A stretch of DNA of 64,000 bases from an uncultured Paracoccaceae bacterium (GCA_947495795.1 CANMAI010000003.1:1-64000), one strand, 5' to 3'. Shown: positions 17,394 to 26,681, counted from the stretch's first letter. A program made the numbers and translations. The notes: generated by a model from the letters alone, not told the origin.

Positions 17394-18514
17394 TGACAGT
17401 TCTGACAACACATGCGGGCAGCCTGCCGCGCACGCAGGAAGTGGTGGATTTCATCTTTGCGCGGGAGCGGGGCGAGGCCTACGATCCGGCGGCATTCGAG
17501 GCCGCCATGAGTGCTGCGGTGGATGCGACCGTGCTGCGCCAGAAGGAGGCGGGTGTCGGCATTGTCTCGGACGGTGAGACGTCCAAGATTTCCTACGCGA
17601 CCTATGTCAAGGATCGCTATACCGGCTTTGCCGGGGACAGTCCGCGCAATGCACCTGCCGATCTGAAGCTCTTTCCCTCTTTCCTGAAGCGGCTTGCCTC
17701 AGAAGGTGGCACCCCGCAATACGCCCGTCCGATGTGCGTGGGGGAGGTCAAGTCCAAGGGACAGGGGGAGTTGGAGACGGATATCGCCAACCTGAAGGCC
17801 GCGATGGAAAGACACGGGATGGAGCGGGGCTTCATGAATGCCGCCTCGCCCGGTGTGATCTCCCTTTTTCTGCAGAACGACTATTATCCTGATCGGGAGG
17901 CGTATCTTGCAGCGCTGGCGGATGCGATGCGGGAAGAATACCGCACCATCGTGGATGCGGGGCTTGATCTGCAGCTGGATTGCCCGGATCTCGCACTTTC
18001 GCGGCATATGCTGTTTGCCGATCTTTCCGATGCGGAGTTTATCAAGGTTGCCGAAAGCCATATCGAGGCCCTTAACGGGGCTTTGGAGGGCATTCCGCCT
18101 GAGAAGGTGCGCGTGCATATCTGCTGGGGCAACTACGAGGGGCCGCATGTCTGCGATATTGATATGGACAAGGTGTTCGGGACGCTTATGAAGGCGCGTG
18201 CGTCTTATGTGCTTTTTGAGACATCCAACCCGCGCCATGCGCATGAGTGGCGGGTTTTCCGCGACAGGGCATCGGAAATTCCGGATGACAAGGTATTGGT
18301 GCCGGGGGTGGTGGATACGACCACCAATTTCGTGGAGCATCCGGAACTGGTGGCGGAACGGATTGCCAAGTTTACGAATATTGTGGGCGAGGAGCGTGTG
18401 GTGGCGGGCTCCGATTGTGGGTTTGGTACATTTGCGGGCTTTGGCGCGGTTGATCCGGAGATTGCCTATGCAAAGCTGAAAGTGATGGCCGAAGGGGCGG
18501 CGCTGGCCGGGTGA
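17393..18514 (+). CDS. Cobalamin-independent methionine synthase II-like methyltransferase
   Basis: This 373-residue protein matches the C-terminal catalytic barrel of MetE only. The zinc ligands of that fold are kept: His242 and Cys244 (VHICWGN), Glu276 (LFETSNP) and Cys342 (GSDCGFGT). N-terminal motifs LTTHAGSLPR and DGETSKISY are typical of the free-standing family. Full-length MetE is about 750 residues, so this is the short form. In a catabolic operon it may move a methyl group from a methylated substrate to a thiol or folate acceptor. It starts on the last base of the preceding stop codon. Confidence 0.85.
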   Translation: MTVLTTHAGSLPRTQEVVDFIFARERGEAYDPAAFEAAMSAAVDATVLRQKEAGVGIVSDGETSKISYATYVKDRYTGFAGDSPRNAPADLKLFPSFLKRLASEGGTPQYARPMCVGEVKSKGQGELETDIANLKAAMERHGMERGFMNAASPGVISLFLQNDYYPDREAYLAALADAMREEYRTIVDAGLDLQLDCPDLALSRHMLFADLSDAEFIKVAESHIEALNGALEGIPPEKVRVHICWGNYEGPHVCDIDMDKVFGTLMKARASYVLFETSNPRHAHEWRVFRDRASEIPDDKVLVPGVVDTTTNFVEHPELVAERIAKFTNIVGEERVVAGSDCGFGTFAGFGAVDPEIAYAKLKVMAEGAALAG

Positions 18515-19206
18515 ATATGCCGCTGGTTCTGCTGCCGGGGATGATGTGCGATGCGCGGCTTTTCGGGCCGCAGATAGCGGCTTTCTCGGCGGGCCGGGCG
18601 GTGCATATTGCCAGCCTGACGGGTACCGACAGCATTGAGGGCCTGGCCAAGGCCGTGCTGGCGGATGCGCCGCCGCGCTTTGCATTGGCTGGGCTTTCGA
18701 TGGGCGGGATCGTTGCGATGGAGATGATGCGGCAGGCGCCGGAGCGCGTGGAGCGGCTGGCGCTGATGGACACCAACCCGTTGGCCGAAGCACCGGATGT
18801 GGCCGCGCGGCGCGGGCCGCAGATGGAGGCGGTGGCGGCAGGGCGATTGCGGGACGTGATGCGCGATGAGCTGAAGCCCAATTATCTGGGTGACGGGCCC
18901 CATCGGCAAGCGGTGCTGGAGCTTTGCATGGAAATGGCGGTGGCTCTGGGGCCGGAGGTTTTCCGCATGCAATCGCTGGCCCTGATGGCGCGGCGCGATG
19001 CCCTTGATGTGCTGCGAGGGGTGCGTGTGCCAACGCTCGTGCTTTGCGGAGGGACGGACAGGCTTTGCCCGCCGGAGCGGCACTCCCTCATGCACGGCCT
19101 TATCGCCGGATCGGTGCTGGAGGTGGTGGACGGGGCAGGGCATCTTCCGGTGCTTGAGGGGCCGGAGGAGACGAATGCAGCGCTTCGCCGGTGGCTTGAT
19201 GCCTGA
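18511..19206 (+). CDS. Alpha/beta hydrolase
   Basis: This 231-residue alpha/beta hydrolase has the nucleophile elbow GLSMGG (Ser around residue 69), an acid region near LCGGTDRLCP, and a C-terminal histidine in GAGHLPVLEGPEET. The start is a GTG at 18511 that overlaps the MetE-like stop as GTGA. It is the last gene in the uninterrupted chain of overlaps from 8498 and could hydrolyse an ester or lactone made by the upstream dehydrogenases. Confidence 0.85.
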   Translation: MNMPLVLLPGMMCDARLFGPQIAAFSAGRAVHIASLTGTDSIEGLAKAVLADAPPRFALAGLSMGGIVAMEMMRQAPERVERLALMDTNPLAEAPDVAARRGPQMEAVAAGRLRDVMRDELKPNYLGDGPHRQAVLELCMEMAVALGPEVFRMQSLALMARRDALDVLRGVRVPTLVLCGGTDRLCPPERHSLMHGLIAGSVLEVVDGAGHLPVLEGPEETNAALRRWLDA

Positions 19207-19316
19207 GGCCGCTGCTGGCGTTGTTTCCCATGCAATGGGCGATCTGTCGTTCCCCTTGCGGCTGTGCTGCGGGGCTGACATACCCTTGGCCGGTTGCAGC
19301 AGCGAATGGAAGACCC

Positions 19317-20522
19317 GTGACTGAGAGTGAGGCGCCTCGATCCGTTACCCGCCGCCGTGTCTTCTACATCGCAGGGTTCGACCCGCGGCCTGTGGGCATT
19401 TATGCCAGAACGATGCGCGAGCAGGGAGAGGCCTACGCCGCGCTGCACGAACGCCGCTTCGCGATGGGCAAGCGGAAGGATCTTGCGCCTCATCTGCATC
19501 GCTGGGAGCTTTCGATGCTGAGCCCGGGTGCGGAGTGTGAAACGGAGTACGATTTTCTGGTGTGGAACGATCTGGTGAGCCAGCGGATGGATAGGGCGCT
19601 GCCCGAGATCTATCGCATGGCCCTCGGCGATCTTTTGCACTTCCTGCGGCTCGGCCTCTTTCGCCGTGTATGGGCAGCGGACAGGCGCATGTTCGGTTGC
19701 CTGATATATCCCTACTGGCTGCTGCCTGCCTTCCTTGGTGCAAGTGTGCTGGCCGGGCTTTGGGCATATGGCCTTGTGCAATCGGCTTCCGGTCTCTGGC
19801 CAGCCGGGCTTCTTGCGGGCTTTGCTGTTGCGGGCTTGCTGATGCTCTGGGTTGCCCGGAATGATGGCAGGCATTTCGCGCTTTGGCTCGCCCATTACTA
19901 CCGGTTCGCTCGGGAGGAGGCGCTTGGCAGTGCGGAGAGCCTTGTCGCCCGGCGGGCGGCCTTTGCGCGGGAAATCCGGGAGGCCCGCGCTTCCGGTCGG
20001 TACAAGGAGGTGCTGGTTGTGGGGCATTCCGCCGGGGCGCTTCAGGCCGTTCTGACGCTGGATGAAGGGGTGGAGGAGAGCGCCGGGGACGCGACCCCGC
20101 TCGGCCTCATCACGATTGGCCAGAACACCTCTCTTTTCTCCCTCAACCCTGAGGCCGAACGTGCCCGCGCCGCACTTGCCCGGCTGGCCGCGCGGCGGGA
20201 TCTTACATGGGTCGATATCTCCAGTGGGGAAGACTGGATCTCCTTCACGCGGCTGGATCCGACACTGGCGGCGGACATGCCTGCGATTGGGCAGAAAACC
20301 GGGCCGATCGTGCTGGGGGCGGGTTTTCGCGCCATCTTTTCGCGCAAGCAGGTGCGCTGGGGGCGGATGAGCGTTCTGCGCGGCCATTTCCTCTTTTTTC
20401 ATGCCAACGCCGAGCCTGGCCTCTGGGATTGGTATGACATCATCCTGGGGCAGGGAACGCTGGCTGAACGCTTCCGGGGGGCCAGCTCGGCCGTGAAGGC
20501 AAGCCGGATGCAGATGCGATGA
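19317..20522 (+). CDS. Membrane-anchored alpha/beta-hydrolase-like protein
   Basis: About 401 residues from the GTG at 19317. Two adjacent hydrophobic segments (about residues 130-185, including LLPAFLGASVLAGLWAYGLV) split the protein. The C-terminal half contains VVGHSAGALQAVL, a GxSxG nucleophile elbow of a lipase/esterase type. The N-terminal part begins RRRVFYIAGFDPRPVGIYAR. I do not recognise a named family. The stop overlaps the cytochrome P450 start by 4 bases, so the two are probably co-translated and may act on the same, perhaps lipidic, substrate. The start is uncertain. Confidence 0.65.
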   Translation: MTESEAPRSVTRRRVFYIAGFDPRPVGIYARTMREQGEAYAALHERRFAMGKRKDLAPHLHRWELSMLSPGAECETEYDFLVWNDLVSQRMDRALPEIYRMALGDLLHFLRLGLFRRVWAADRRMFGCLIYPYWLLPAFLGASVLAGLWAYGLVQSASGLWPAGLLAGFAVAGLLMLWVARNDGRHFALWLAHYYRFAREEALGSAESLVARRAAFAREIREARASGRYKEVLVVGHSAGALQAVLTLDEGVEESAGDATPLGLITIGQNTSLFSLNPEAERARAALARLAARRDLTWVDISSGEDWISFTRLDPTLAADMPAIGQKTGPIVLGAGFRAIFSRKQVRWGRMSVLRGHFLFFHANAEPGLWDWYDIILGQGTLAERFRGASSAVKASRMQMR

Positions 20523-21910
20523 ATGAGCGTGCACTTTTTCGCCCCGTCGCAGCGGAACCGCTGGCTGAGCGTGCCTCCCGCTGGGAGGTTCTCAAGGGTG
20601 TTTTGCGCTCTGACTTTTCCCATTTTCCGGAGCGGGCGTACCGGCGCGGCCTCTATTGCATTCCGCTGTTTCGCCGCAATGTGTGGATCCCCACCGGGGC
20701 CGCACCGCTGCGCCGGATACTGGTGGACGATCAGGCGAACTTTCCCAAAAGCCATGTGATGCGGCGGCTGCTGGAGCCTCTGATCGGGCAGAGCATGTTC
20801 GTGACGAACGGGGCGCATTGGCAGCGTCAACGCCGGATGGTGGACCCGACGATGGAGCTTTCCAAGCTCAAGATCTTCCTGCCGCTGATGCAGGGCGCGG
20901 TGGATGACATGATGGCGCGGCTGGAAGCCGCCGATGGCCAGCCTATCGATGTGGAGCAGGAAACGATGCGGGTGACTGCTGATATCCTCTGCCGCACCGT
21001 TTTTTCCGAGGAAGTGCCCGAGGGGTTTGTTGATGCGCTTTCGGAAGCTTTCCGCAAGTATCAGAAGCTCACCCCCGCCTTTATCGGGCTGGAAATGGCG
21101 GGCCTGCCGCGATGGCTTTTGCCGCTGCACGCGGGGCGGGCAGCGCGAGAGGGCAGGCGCATTCGCGCGCTGCTGAAGCCGCTGATTGCCGCCCGCATGG
21201 CCACAATGAAAGCGGGCAGGGGGCCGGAGGATCTTTTGAGCGCTATGATCGAGGCGGAAGATCCGGAAACGAAGTATCGCTTTACGGAAGCGGATCTTGT
21301 GGATGAGGTGGCCTTCTTCTTCCTCGCAGGGCACGAGACGACGGCGAGCGCGCTTTCATGGTCTTTCTACCTGCTTGCCAATGATGGCGCCGCGCAGGCG
21401 CGGGCGGCGGCGGAGGTGGACGCCGAGATCGGCAGTGCGGTTCCGGGTTTCTCCGCGCTTCGCAAACTGCGCTTCAACCGCGATGTCTGGCGCGAGGCGC
21501 TGCGCCTTTATCCGCCGGTGACGACATATATGCGCGATCCGCAGCAGGCGCTGGATATTCAGGATTACAGCATAACGACGCGCGACATCGTGGCTGTGAC
21601 GCCCTGGATGGTCCATCGCAGCCCCAAAAACTGGTCTCACCCCGATCTCTTTGATCCCGACAGGTTCACCACACCCGAGGGGCTGAATTCCATGCGCAAG
21701 GCCTACATCCCCTTCAATATCGGCCCACGTGTATGTTCCGGCGCTGCCTTTGCCACGCAGGAAACGTTGCTGGTGATGGCCGCCGTGCTTGGCCGCTACA
21801 GTCTTTCACCGGTTGCGGACCGCGAGCCGCAACCCGTTGCATGGCTGACACAACGCTCGCGCAACGGCATCTGGCTGGTACTGCGCAAACGTGGAGCAGG
21901 CAGCCCTTGA
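20519..21910 (+). CDS. Cytochrome P450
   Basis: This 463-residue P450 mono-oxygenase has the oxygen-activation motif AGHETT (270-275), the ExxR pair Glu326-Arg329 (REALRLYPP), the PxRF-like segment FDPDRFTTPEG (about 388-395) and the heme-thiolate loop FNIGPRVCSGAA with Cys406. No membrane anchor is obvious. It needs electron-transfer partners, and none is encoded nearby. The overlap with the hydrolase-like gene before it suggests a joint role in oxidising and hydrolysing a hydrophobic compound. The substrate cannot be inferred. Confidence 0.92.
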   Translation: MNERALFRPVAAEPLAERASRWEVLKGVLRSDFSHFPERAYRRGLYCIPLFRRNVWIPTGAAPLRRILVDDQANFPKSHVMRRLLEPLIGQSMFVTNGAHWQRQRRMVDPTMELSKLKIFLPLMQGAVDDMMARLEAADGQPIDVEQETMRVTADILCRTVFSEEVPEGFVDALSEAFRKYQKLTPAFIGLEMAGLPRWLLPLHAGRAAREGRRIRALLKPLIAARMATMKAGRGPEDLLSAMIEAEDPETKYRFTEADLVDEVAFFFLAGHETTASALSWSFYLLANDGAAQARAAAEVDAEIGSAVPGFSALRKLRFNRDVWREALRLYPPVTTYMRDPQQALDIQDYSITTRDIVAVTPWMVHRSPKNWSHPDLFDPDRFTTPEGLNSMRKAYIPFNIGPRVCSGAAFATQETLLVMAAVLGRYSLSPVADREPQPVAWLTQRSRNGIWLVLRKRGAGSP

Positions 21911-22081
21911 TCCGCAGGCTGATGTAGAGGGCCAGACCGCACAGGAACCCCGGTACTTTCAGCACTTCAACTCAGGCGCGAGGGTTCGTTCCGGGATCGT
22001 CCAAAAAGCAGTCATCAAAGCTGTATCTGGTGCAGAACACGGCAAACAGAGCTGTCAGACAGCGGTCACCACAATCATTCC

Positions 22082-22097
22082 TTGACCGTTTGGTCAA
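22082..22097. promoter_or_regulatory. RutR-like operator upstream of the BMP transporter operon
   Basis: TTGACCGTTTGGTCAA is a palindrome (TTGACC/GGTCAA arms, 4-base centre) 40 bases upstream of the BMP gene. It differs at one position from the known RutR consensus TTGACCANNTGGTCAA. RutR controls pyrimidine and purine use, which fits the nucleoside/base-type transporter downstream. No RutR gene is in the window, so the match is to sequence only. Confidence 0.65.
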
Positions 22098-22137
22098 AAT
22101 AATTCCTTCTTGGCGGAAACAACAGGGGACGCCTATC

Positions 22138-23145
22138 ATGACATATTCAACTGCCATTGATCGCCGCCATTTCTTGGCGACGACTGCTGCAACATCGCTG
22201 ATGCTCGGTGCTGGTCGTGCATTGGCGGCAGAGCCTATTCAGACCGCGGGCATCTATACCGTGCCGGTGGAGCAGCAGTGGGTGAGCCGGATCCATCAGG
22301 CGGCGCTTACAGCACAGGGGCGCGGTGATATCGCGTATTCCTTCTCCGAGAACGTTTCCAACACGGATTATGCTCGCGTGCTGCGTGAATACGCCGAAGC
22401 GGGCAACAAGCTGATTATCGGAGAGGTGTTCGGGGCCGAGCAGGAGGCCCGCGAAGTGGCGGCAGAGTATCCGGATGTGGCCTTCCTGATGGGCTCCAGC
22501 TTCAAGGAAGATCCCGCGCTTCCGAATTTTGCGGTGTTTGACAACTACATTCAGGATGCATCCTACCTTTCGGGGATCATCGCCGGTGCGATGACCAAAT
22601 CGGCGAATATCGGCATGGTTGGTGGCTTTCCGATCCCGGAAGTGAACCGCCTGATGCATGCGTTCATGGCTGGAGCGCGCGAGATGAACCCGGATATCCG
22701 CTTTCAGGTGAGCTTTATCGGCAGCTGGTTCGATCCGCCCAAGGCGAAGGAGACGGCGTTTGCGATGATCGAGAACGGTGCGGATGTGCTTTATGCAGAG
22801 CGGTTTGGCGTATCGGATGCTGCCAAGGAGAAAGGCATTCTGGCCATTGGCAATGTGATCGACACGCAGGCGGAATACCCGGAGACTGTGGTTGCTTCGG
22901 CGATCTGGCATTTTGAACCGACGCTGGACAAGGCTATTGCCGAAGTGCAGGCGGGCAGCTTCAAAGCGGCAGACTATGGCATCTATTCGTTCATGAACGA
23001 GGGTGGCACGTCGCTGGCACCGCTTGGAACGTTCGAGGGCAAGGTTCCTGCGGCTGCGATGGAACTGGTGGCACAGCGCGAGGCGGAGATCAAATCGGGC
23101 ACCTTTACGGTGACGATAAACGATGAAGAGCCATCATCCTCCTGA
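22138..23145 (+). CDS. BMP-family ABC transporter substrate-binding protein
   Basis: This 335-residue periplasmic protein of the basic membrane protein (PnrA/Med) family binds nucleosides or nucleobases in characterised members. It has a Tat-type leader (DRRHFLATTAATSLMLGAGR, Ala-x-Ala before AEPIQTAG). The ATG at 22138 is chosen because the leader starts there; a longer frame upstream would cross the palindrome at 22082. It heads a four-gene importer operon with an ATPase 6 bases downstream and two permeases. Confidence 0.9.
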   Translation: MTYSTAIDRRHFLATTAATSLMLGAGRALAAEPIQTAGIYTVPVEQQWVSRIHQAALTAQGRGDIAYSFSENVSNTDYARVLREYAEAGNKLIIGEVFGAEQEAREVAAEYPDVAFLMGSSFKEDPALPNFAVFDNYIQDASYLSGIIAGAMTKSANIGMVGGFPIPEVNRLMHAFMAGAREMNPDIRFQVSFIGSWFDPPKAKETAFAMIENGADVLYAERFGVSDAAKEKGILAIGNVIDTQAEYPETVVASAIWHFEPTLDKAIAEVQAGSFKAADYGIYSFMNEGGTSLAPLGTFEGKVPAAAMELVAQREAEIKSGTFTVTINDEEPSSS

Positions 23146-23151
23146 TCCGGG

Positions 23152-24693
23152 ATGGGCATGGGTAAGGTTGAGGCGCTTCGCCTGAACGCTATCACCAAGC
23201 GCTTCGGCGGGTTGACTGCGAATGACGCGGTCAGCTTTGGCGTGGATCAGGGAGAGGTGGTTGCCCTGCTGGGCGAAAACGGGGCGGGCAAGACCACGCT
23301 GATGAACATCCTGTTTGGCCAGTACACGGCCGACAGCGGCACTGTGGAGGTGTTTGGCCAGGCCTTGCCCCCCGGCAATTCCCGTGCGGCTCTGGATGCG
23401 GGCGTGGGCATGGTGCATCAGCATTTCACACTGGCCGATAACCTGACCGTGCAGGAGAACATCACGCTTGGCGCGGAGCCGCTGTTCAGTCCGCGTTTGA
23501 ACCGGGCTGGTGCCCGCGCGCGGATTGCAGCACTTTCGGAAAAATTCCACCTCGCCGTTTCTCCGGATGCCCGTGTGGGCAACCTGAGCGTGGGTGAACG
23601 GCAGCGCGTTGAGATCCTGAAGGCGCTTTACCGCGATGTGCGCATTCTGATCCTTGATGAGCCGACGGCTGTGCTGACCCCTCAGGAAACGGATGCCCTT
23701 TTCGCCACGCTGAGGCAGGCGACGGCGAACGGGCTTTCGATTATCTTCATCTCGCACAAGCTGCATGAGGTGATGGCCATTGCCGACCGCGTGGTGGTGC
23801 TGCGCCACGGCAAGCTGGTGGGCGGTGCCCGCACCGAGGATACGGACACACAGGCCTTGGCCGCCATGATGATGGGCCTGGAGGCAACCCCGCCGAATGT
23901 GGCCCCGGCCAATCCGGGTGCGGCCTTGCTTGAGCTTGAGGACGTCTCCACGCCGGATATCGGGAGTGCTCCCGGCCTCAAATCCGTCTCACTTGCCTTG
24001 AGAGCCGGGCAGATCATCGGGTTGGCGGGTGTATCGGGCAATGGGCAGGCGGCCATGGCGGATGTGCTGGGCGGCTTGCGTAGCCCGGCGACCGGGCGGA
24101 TCGTGCTGGGTGGCGAGGTTGTGCAGAGATGGACGCCGCGCGATGCCGTGCAAAGTGGTATCGCCCGTATTCCCGAAGACAGGCACAAGACGGGCACGAT
24201 CGCGGATTTTGATCTGACCGAGAACGCGATCCTTGAGCGCTACAAGGGTGTGCCTTTCAGCAAGGGCGGATGGCTGAACTGGCGAAAGTCGCGCGGTTTT
24301 GCCGAAGAGATCATCCGCAAGTACGATGTGCGCTGCCCGGGAGCCGATACGCCCATTCGCCTCCTCTCCGGCGGGAACATGCAAAAGCTGATCCTCGGGC
24401 GGGTGCTTGAGGCGGATCCGCAGGTGATCCTTGCCAACCAGCCCGTGCGCGGGCTTGATCTTGGCGCGGTAAATTATGTGCACGGCCAGTTGCTGGAAGC
24501 GCGGGGGCACGGCGCTGCGGTGCTTCTGATCTCGGAGGACCTTGATGAGATCATGGCGCTCTCGGATGTGATCCACGTTATCGCGGAGGGGCGGCTTTCG
24601 CCCGGTTTTGTGCGCGGAGAGAAGACACCGGCGGAACTGGGCCTGTGGATGGCCGGGCAAGGGTTTGATGCAAGGATCCCCCATGCGTCTTGA
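23152..24693 (+). CDS. Nucleoside/base ABC transporter ATP-binding protein (two-domain)
   Basis: This 513-residue protein holds two fused ABC domains. Domain 1 has Walker A GENGAGKTT, signature LSVGERQRVE and Walker B ILILDEPTAVLTP. Domain 2 (from about 265) has a degenerate Walker A (GVSGNGQAAMADVL) and signature LLSGGNMQKL, as is usual in the NupA/RbsA-like family. Both permease partners and the binding protein are encoded alongside. An in-frame ATG at 23158 is an alternative start. The 3' end overlaps the first permease gene by 11 bases. Confidence 0.93.
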   Translation: MGMGKVEALRLNAITKRFGGLTANDAVSFGVDQGEVVALLGENGAGKTTLMNILFGQYTADSGTVEVFGQALPPGNSRAALDAGVGMVHQHFTLADNLTVQENITLGAEPLFSPRLNRAGARARIAALSEKFHLAVSPDARVGNLSVGERQRVEILKALYRDVRILILDEPTAVLTPQETDALFATLRQATANGLSIIFISHKLHEVMAIADRVVVLRHGKLVGGARTEDTDTQALAAMMMGLEATPPNVAPANPGAALLELEDVSTPDIGSAPGLKSVSLALRAGQIIGLAGVSGNGQAAMADVLGGLRSPATGRIVLGGEVVQRWTPRDAVQSGIARIPEDRHKTGTIADFDLTENAILERYKGVPFSKGGWLNWRKSRGFAEEIIRKYDVRCPGADTPIRLLSGGNMQKLILGRVLEADPQVILANQPVRGLDLGAVNYVHGQLLEARGHGAAVLLISEDLDEIMALSDVIHVIAEGRLSPGFVRGEKTPAELGLWMAGQGFDARIPHAS

Positions 24694-25732
24694 GCCGGTT
24701 CAGAACCCTTCCCTTGCGCGAAAGGTGCTGCCGCCTGCGATTGCGCTGGCTTTTACCGTTCTTATAGCCTCGTTGCTGGCCATGATCGCGGGGGCGAACC
24801 CGTTTTCCGTGCTCGGCCTGATCATCAAGGGTGCGTTCGGCTCTAAATTCGCGATGCTTGAGACGCTGAACCGCGCGACGCCGCTGATCTTTACCGGGCT
24901 TGCCGTTGCGGTGGCGTTTCGTGCCCGGTTCTGGAACATTGGGGCGGAGGCGCAGCTCTACGCAGGTGCGCTGATGACGGTATTGCTCGGCACCGGCTTC
25001 CTGCCATGGCCGAGCCTTGCGCTATTGCCTGCAATCGCATTCATCTCGATCCTTGCGGGCGCAGCACTTTTGCTTATTCCTGCCCTTTTGAAGACCCGGT
25101 TCGGCGTCGATGAAGTGGTGACGACGCTTCTTTTCAACTTCATCTTTCTGCTCTTTATCTCGATGCTTCTGGAAGGCCCGCTGAAGGACCCGATGAGCAT
25201 GGGGTGGCCCAAATCCGCGCGGCTGCTGCCGGAGGCGCGATTGCCGCGCATTGTTGAGGGCCTGCGCCTTCATTGGGGATTTGCGCTGGCGATCCTTTCG
25301 GCCCTTTGCATCTGGATCATCCAGACGCGCAGCACGCTGGGCTATGAGATGCGCGCGGTTGGGCTGAACAAGGAGGCGGCGGCATTTGCGGGTATTCCGG
25401 TTAACCTCGTTCTGATCAAGACGGCCCTTCTTTCGGGCGGGCTTGCCGCACTTGCCGGGTTCTCCGAGGTGGCGGGGTTGAAGGGCAGCCTGACGCTCGA
25501 TCTTTCGCCGGGCTTTGGCTACACGGGCATTATCGTGGCGATGCTGGCCCTTCTCAATCCGCTGGGCGTGGTTCTTGCGGCTCTTTTCGTCGCGGGCATC
25601 TTTGTTGGCGCCGATAGCATGAGCCGTGCCGCCGATGTGCCCACATATCTTGCCGATATCATGCTTGCGACAGCGCTTTTGCTGATGGTTCTCGCGATCA
25701 TGCTGACGCGGTTTCGTGTGGTGAGGGACTAG
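24683..25732 (+). CDS. Nucleoside/base ABC transporter permease 1
   Basis: This 349-residue hydrophobic permease is of the BPD_transp_2 (branched-chain/sugar type) family, with about nine membrane segments and the conserved cytoplasmic stretch EMRAVGLNKEAAAFAGI (about residues 222-238). The start at 24683 lies inside the end of the ATPase gene. With the next gene it forms the heterodimeric channel of the BMP-type importer. Confidence 0.92.
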   Translation: MRLEPVQNPSLARKVLPPAIALAFTVLIASLLAMIAGANPFSVLGLIIKGAFGSKFAMLETLNRATPLIFTGLAVAVAFRARFWNIGAEAQLYAGALMTVLLGTGFLPWPSLALLPAIAFISILAGAALLLIPALLKTRFGVDEVVTTLLFNFIFLLFISMLLEGPLKDPMSMGWPKSARLLPEARLPRIVEGLRLHWGFALAILSALCIWIIQTRSTLGYEMRAVGLNKEAAAFAGIPVNLVLIKTALLSGGLAALAGFSEVAGLKGSLTLDLSPGFGYTGIIVAMLALLNPLGVVLAALFVAGIFVGADSMSRAADVPTYLADIMLATALLLMVLAIMLTRFRVVRD

Positions 25733-25736
25733 GGCC

Positions 25737-26681
25737 ATGGAGATTGTAGATATCCTTCTCTCTGCCAGCTTCTGGGCCGCCGCGATCCGCATTGCCAGCC
25801 CGCTGATCTTTGCGACGCTGGGGGAGCTGATCTGCGAGCGGGCGGGTGTGCTGAACCTCGGGATCGAGGGGATCATGGTGGCCGGTGCCTTTGCGGGTTG
25901 GATGGCCGTTTATTCCGGCACCGGGCTCTGGGTGGGTGTTGGTGTGGCCATGCTGGTGGGCATGCTTTTCGGGCTTCTGCACAGCTTCCTCACAGTGCCG
26001 TTCGGGCTTTCGCAGCATGTTGTGGGGCTTGGTGTTACGTTGTTGGCCACATCTTCGACCTATTACGCCTACCGGCTGGCCCTGCCGGAGGTGACGAGCC
26101 CGCCGAAGATCGAGGCGTTTCAGCCCTATGAGATACCCTTCCTCTCCGACATCCCGCTGTTTGGCCCTGCGCTGTTTGCGCAGACACCGTTCACCTATCT
26201 GGCCTTTGTGCTGGTTTTCGTGGTGGCGCTGATCCTCTACCGCACACCGCTGGGCCTTGCCGTGCGGGCTGCGGGCGAAAACCCTGCGGCGGTGGCTGCT
26301 CAGGGGCTATCGGTTACGGCGATCCGTATGGGGGCGGTTATCGTGGGCAGTGGCTTCATGGCGATGGGGGGGGCGTTCCTCACGATGTCTGCCTTTGACA
26401 GCTTCTTTTTCGAGATGGTCAATGGCCGGGGGTGGATCTGCATAGCACTTGTCGTCTTTGGCTCTTGGAGGCCGGGAAAGGCCCTGCTCGGCGCTATATT
26501 GTTTGCGGCCTTTGATGCGCTGCAAATCCGGGTGCAGCAGACCGGTTTCGGGGCCGAGATCCCGTATCAGATTTTCCTGATGATGCCGTATATTCTCTCG
26601 ATAGTTGCCCTTGTTGTCATGTCGCGGCGTGCGGAAGTGCCCGCAGCACTGATGGTGCCGTTCAACAAGGGAGAGCGGTGA
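25737..26681 (+). CDS. Nucleoside/base ABC transporter permease 2
   Basis: This 314-residue permease is of the same family as its upstream neighbour. Diagnostic stretches include FATLGELICERAGVLNLGIE (about 23-42) and LGLAVRAAGENPAAVAAQG (about 170-188). It starts 4 bases after the previous stop and ends the operon. The intergenic repeat copy 1 follows immediately and may act as the terminator between this gene and the convergent GH25 gene. Confidence 0.92.
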   Translation: MEIVDILLSASFWAAAIRIASPLIFATLGELICERAGVLNLGIEGIMVAGAFAGWMAVYSGTGLWVGVGVAMLVGMLFGLLHSFLTVPFGLSQHVVGLGVTLLATSSTYYAYRLALPEVTSPPKIEAFQPYEIPFLSDIPLFGPALFAQTPFTYLAFVLVFVVALILYRTPLGLAVRAAGENPAAVAAQGLSVTAIRMGAVIVGSGFMAMGGAFLTMSAFDSFFFEMVNGRGWICIALVVFGSWRPGKALLGAILFAAFDALQIRVQQTGFGAEIPYQIFLMMPYILSIVALVVMSRRAEVPAALMVPFNKGER

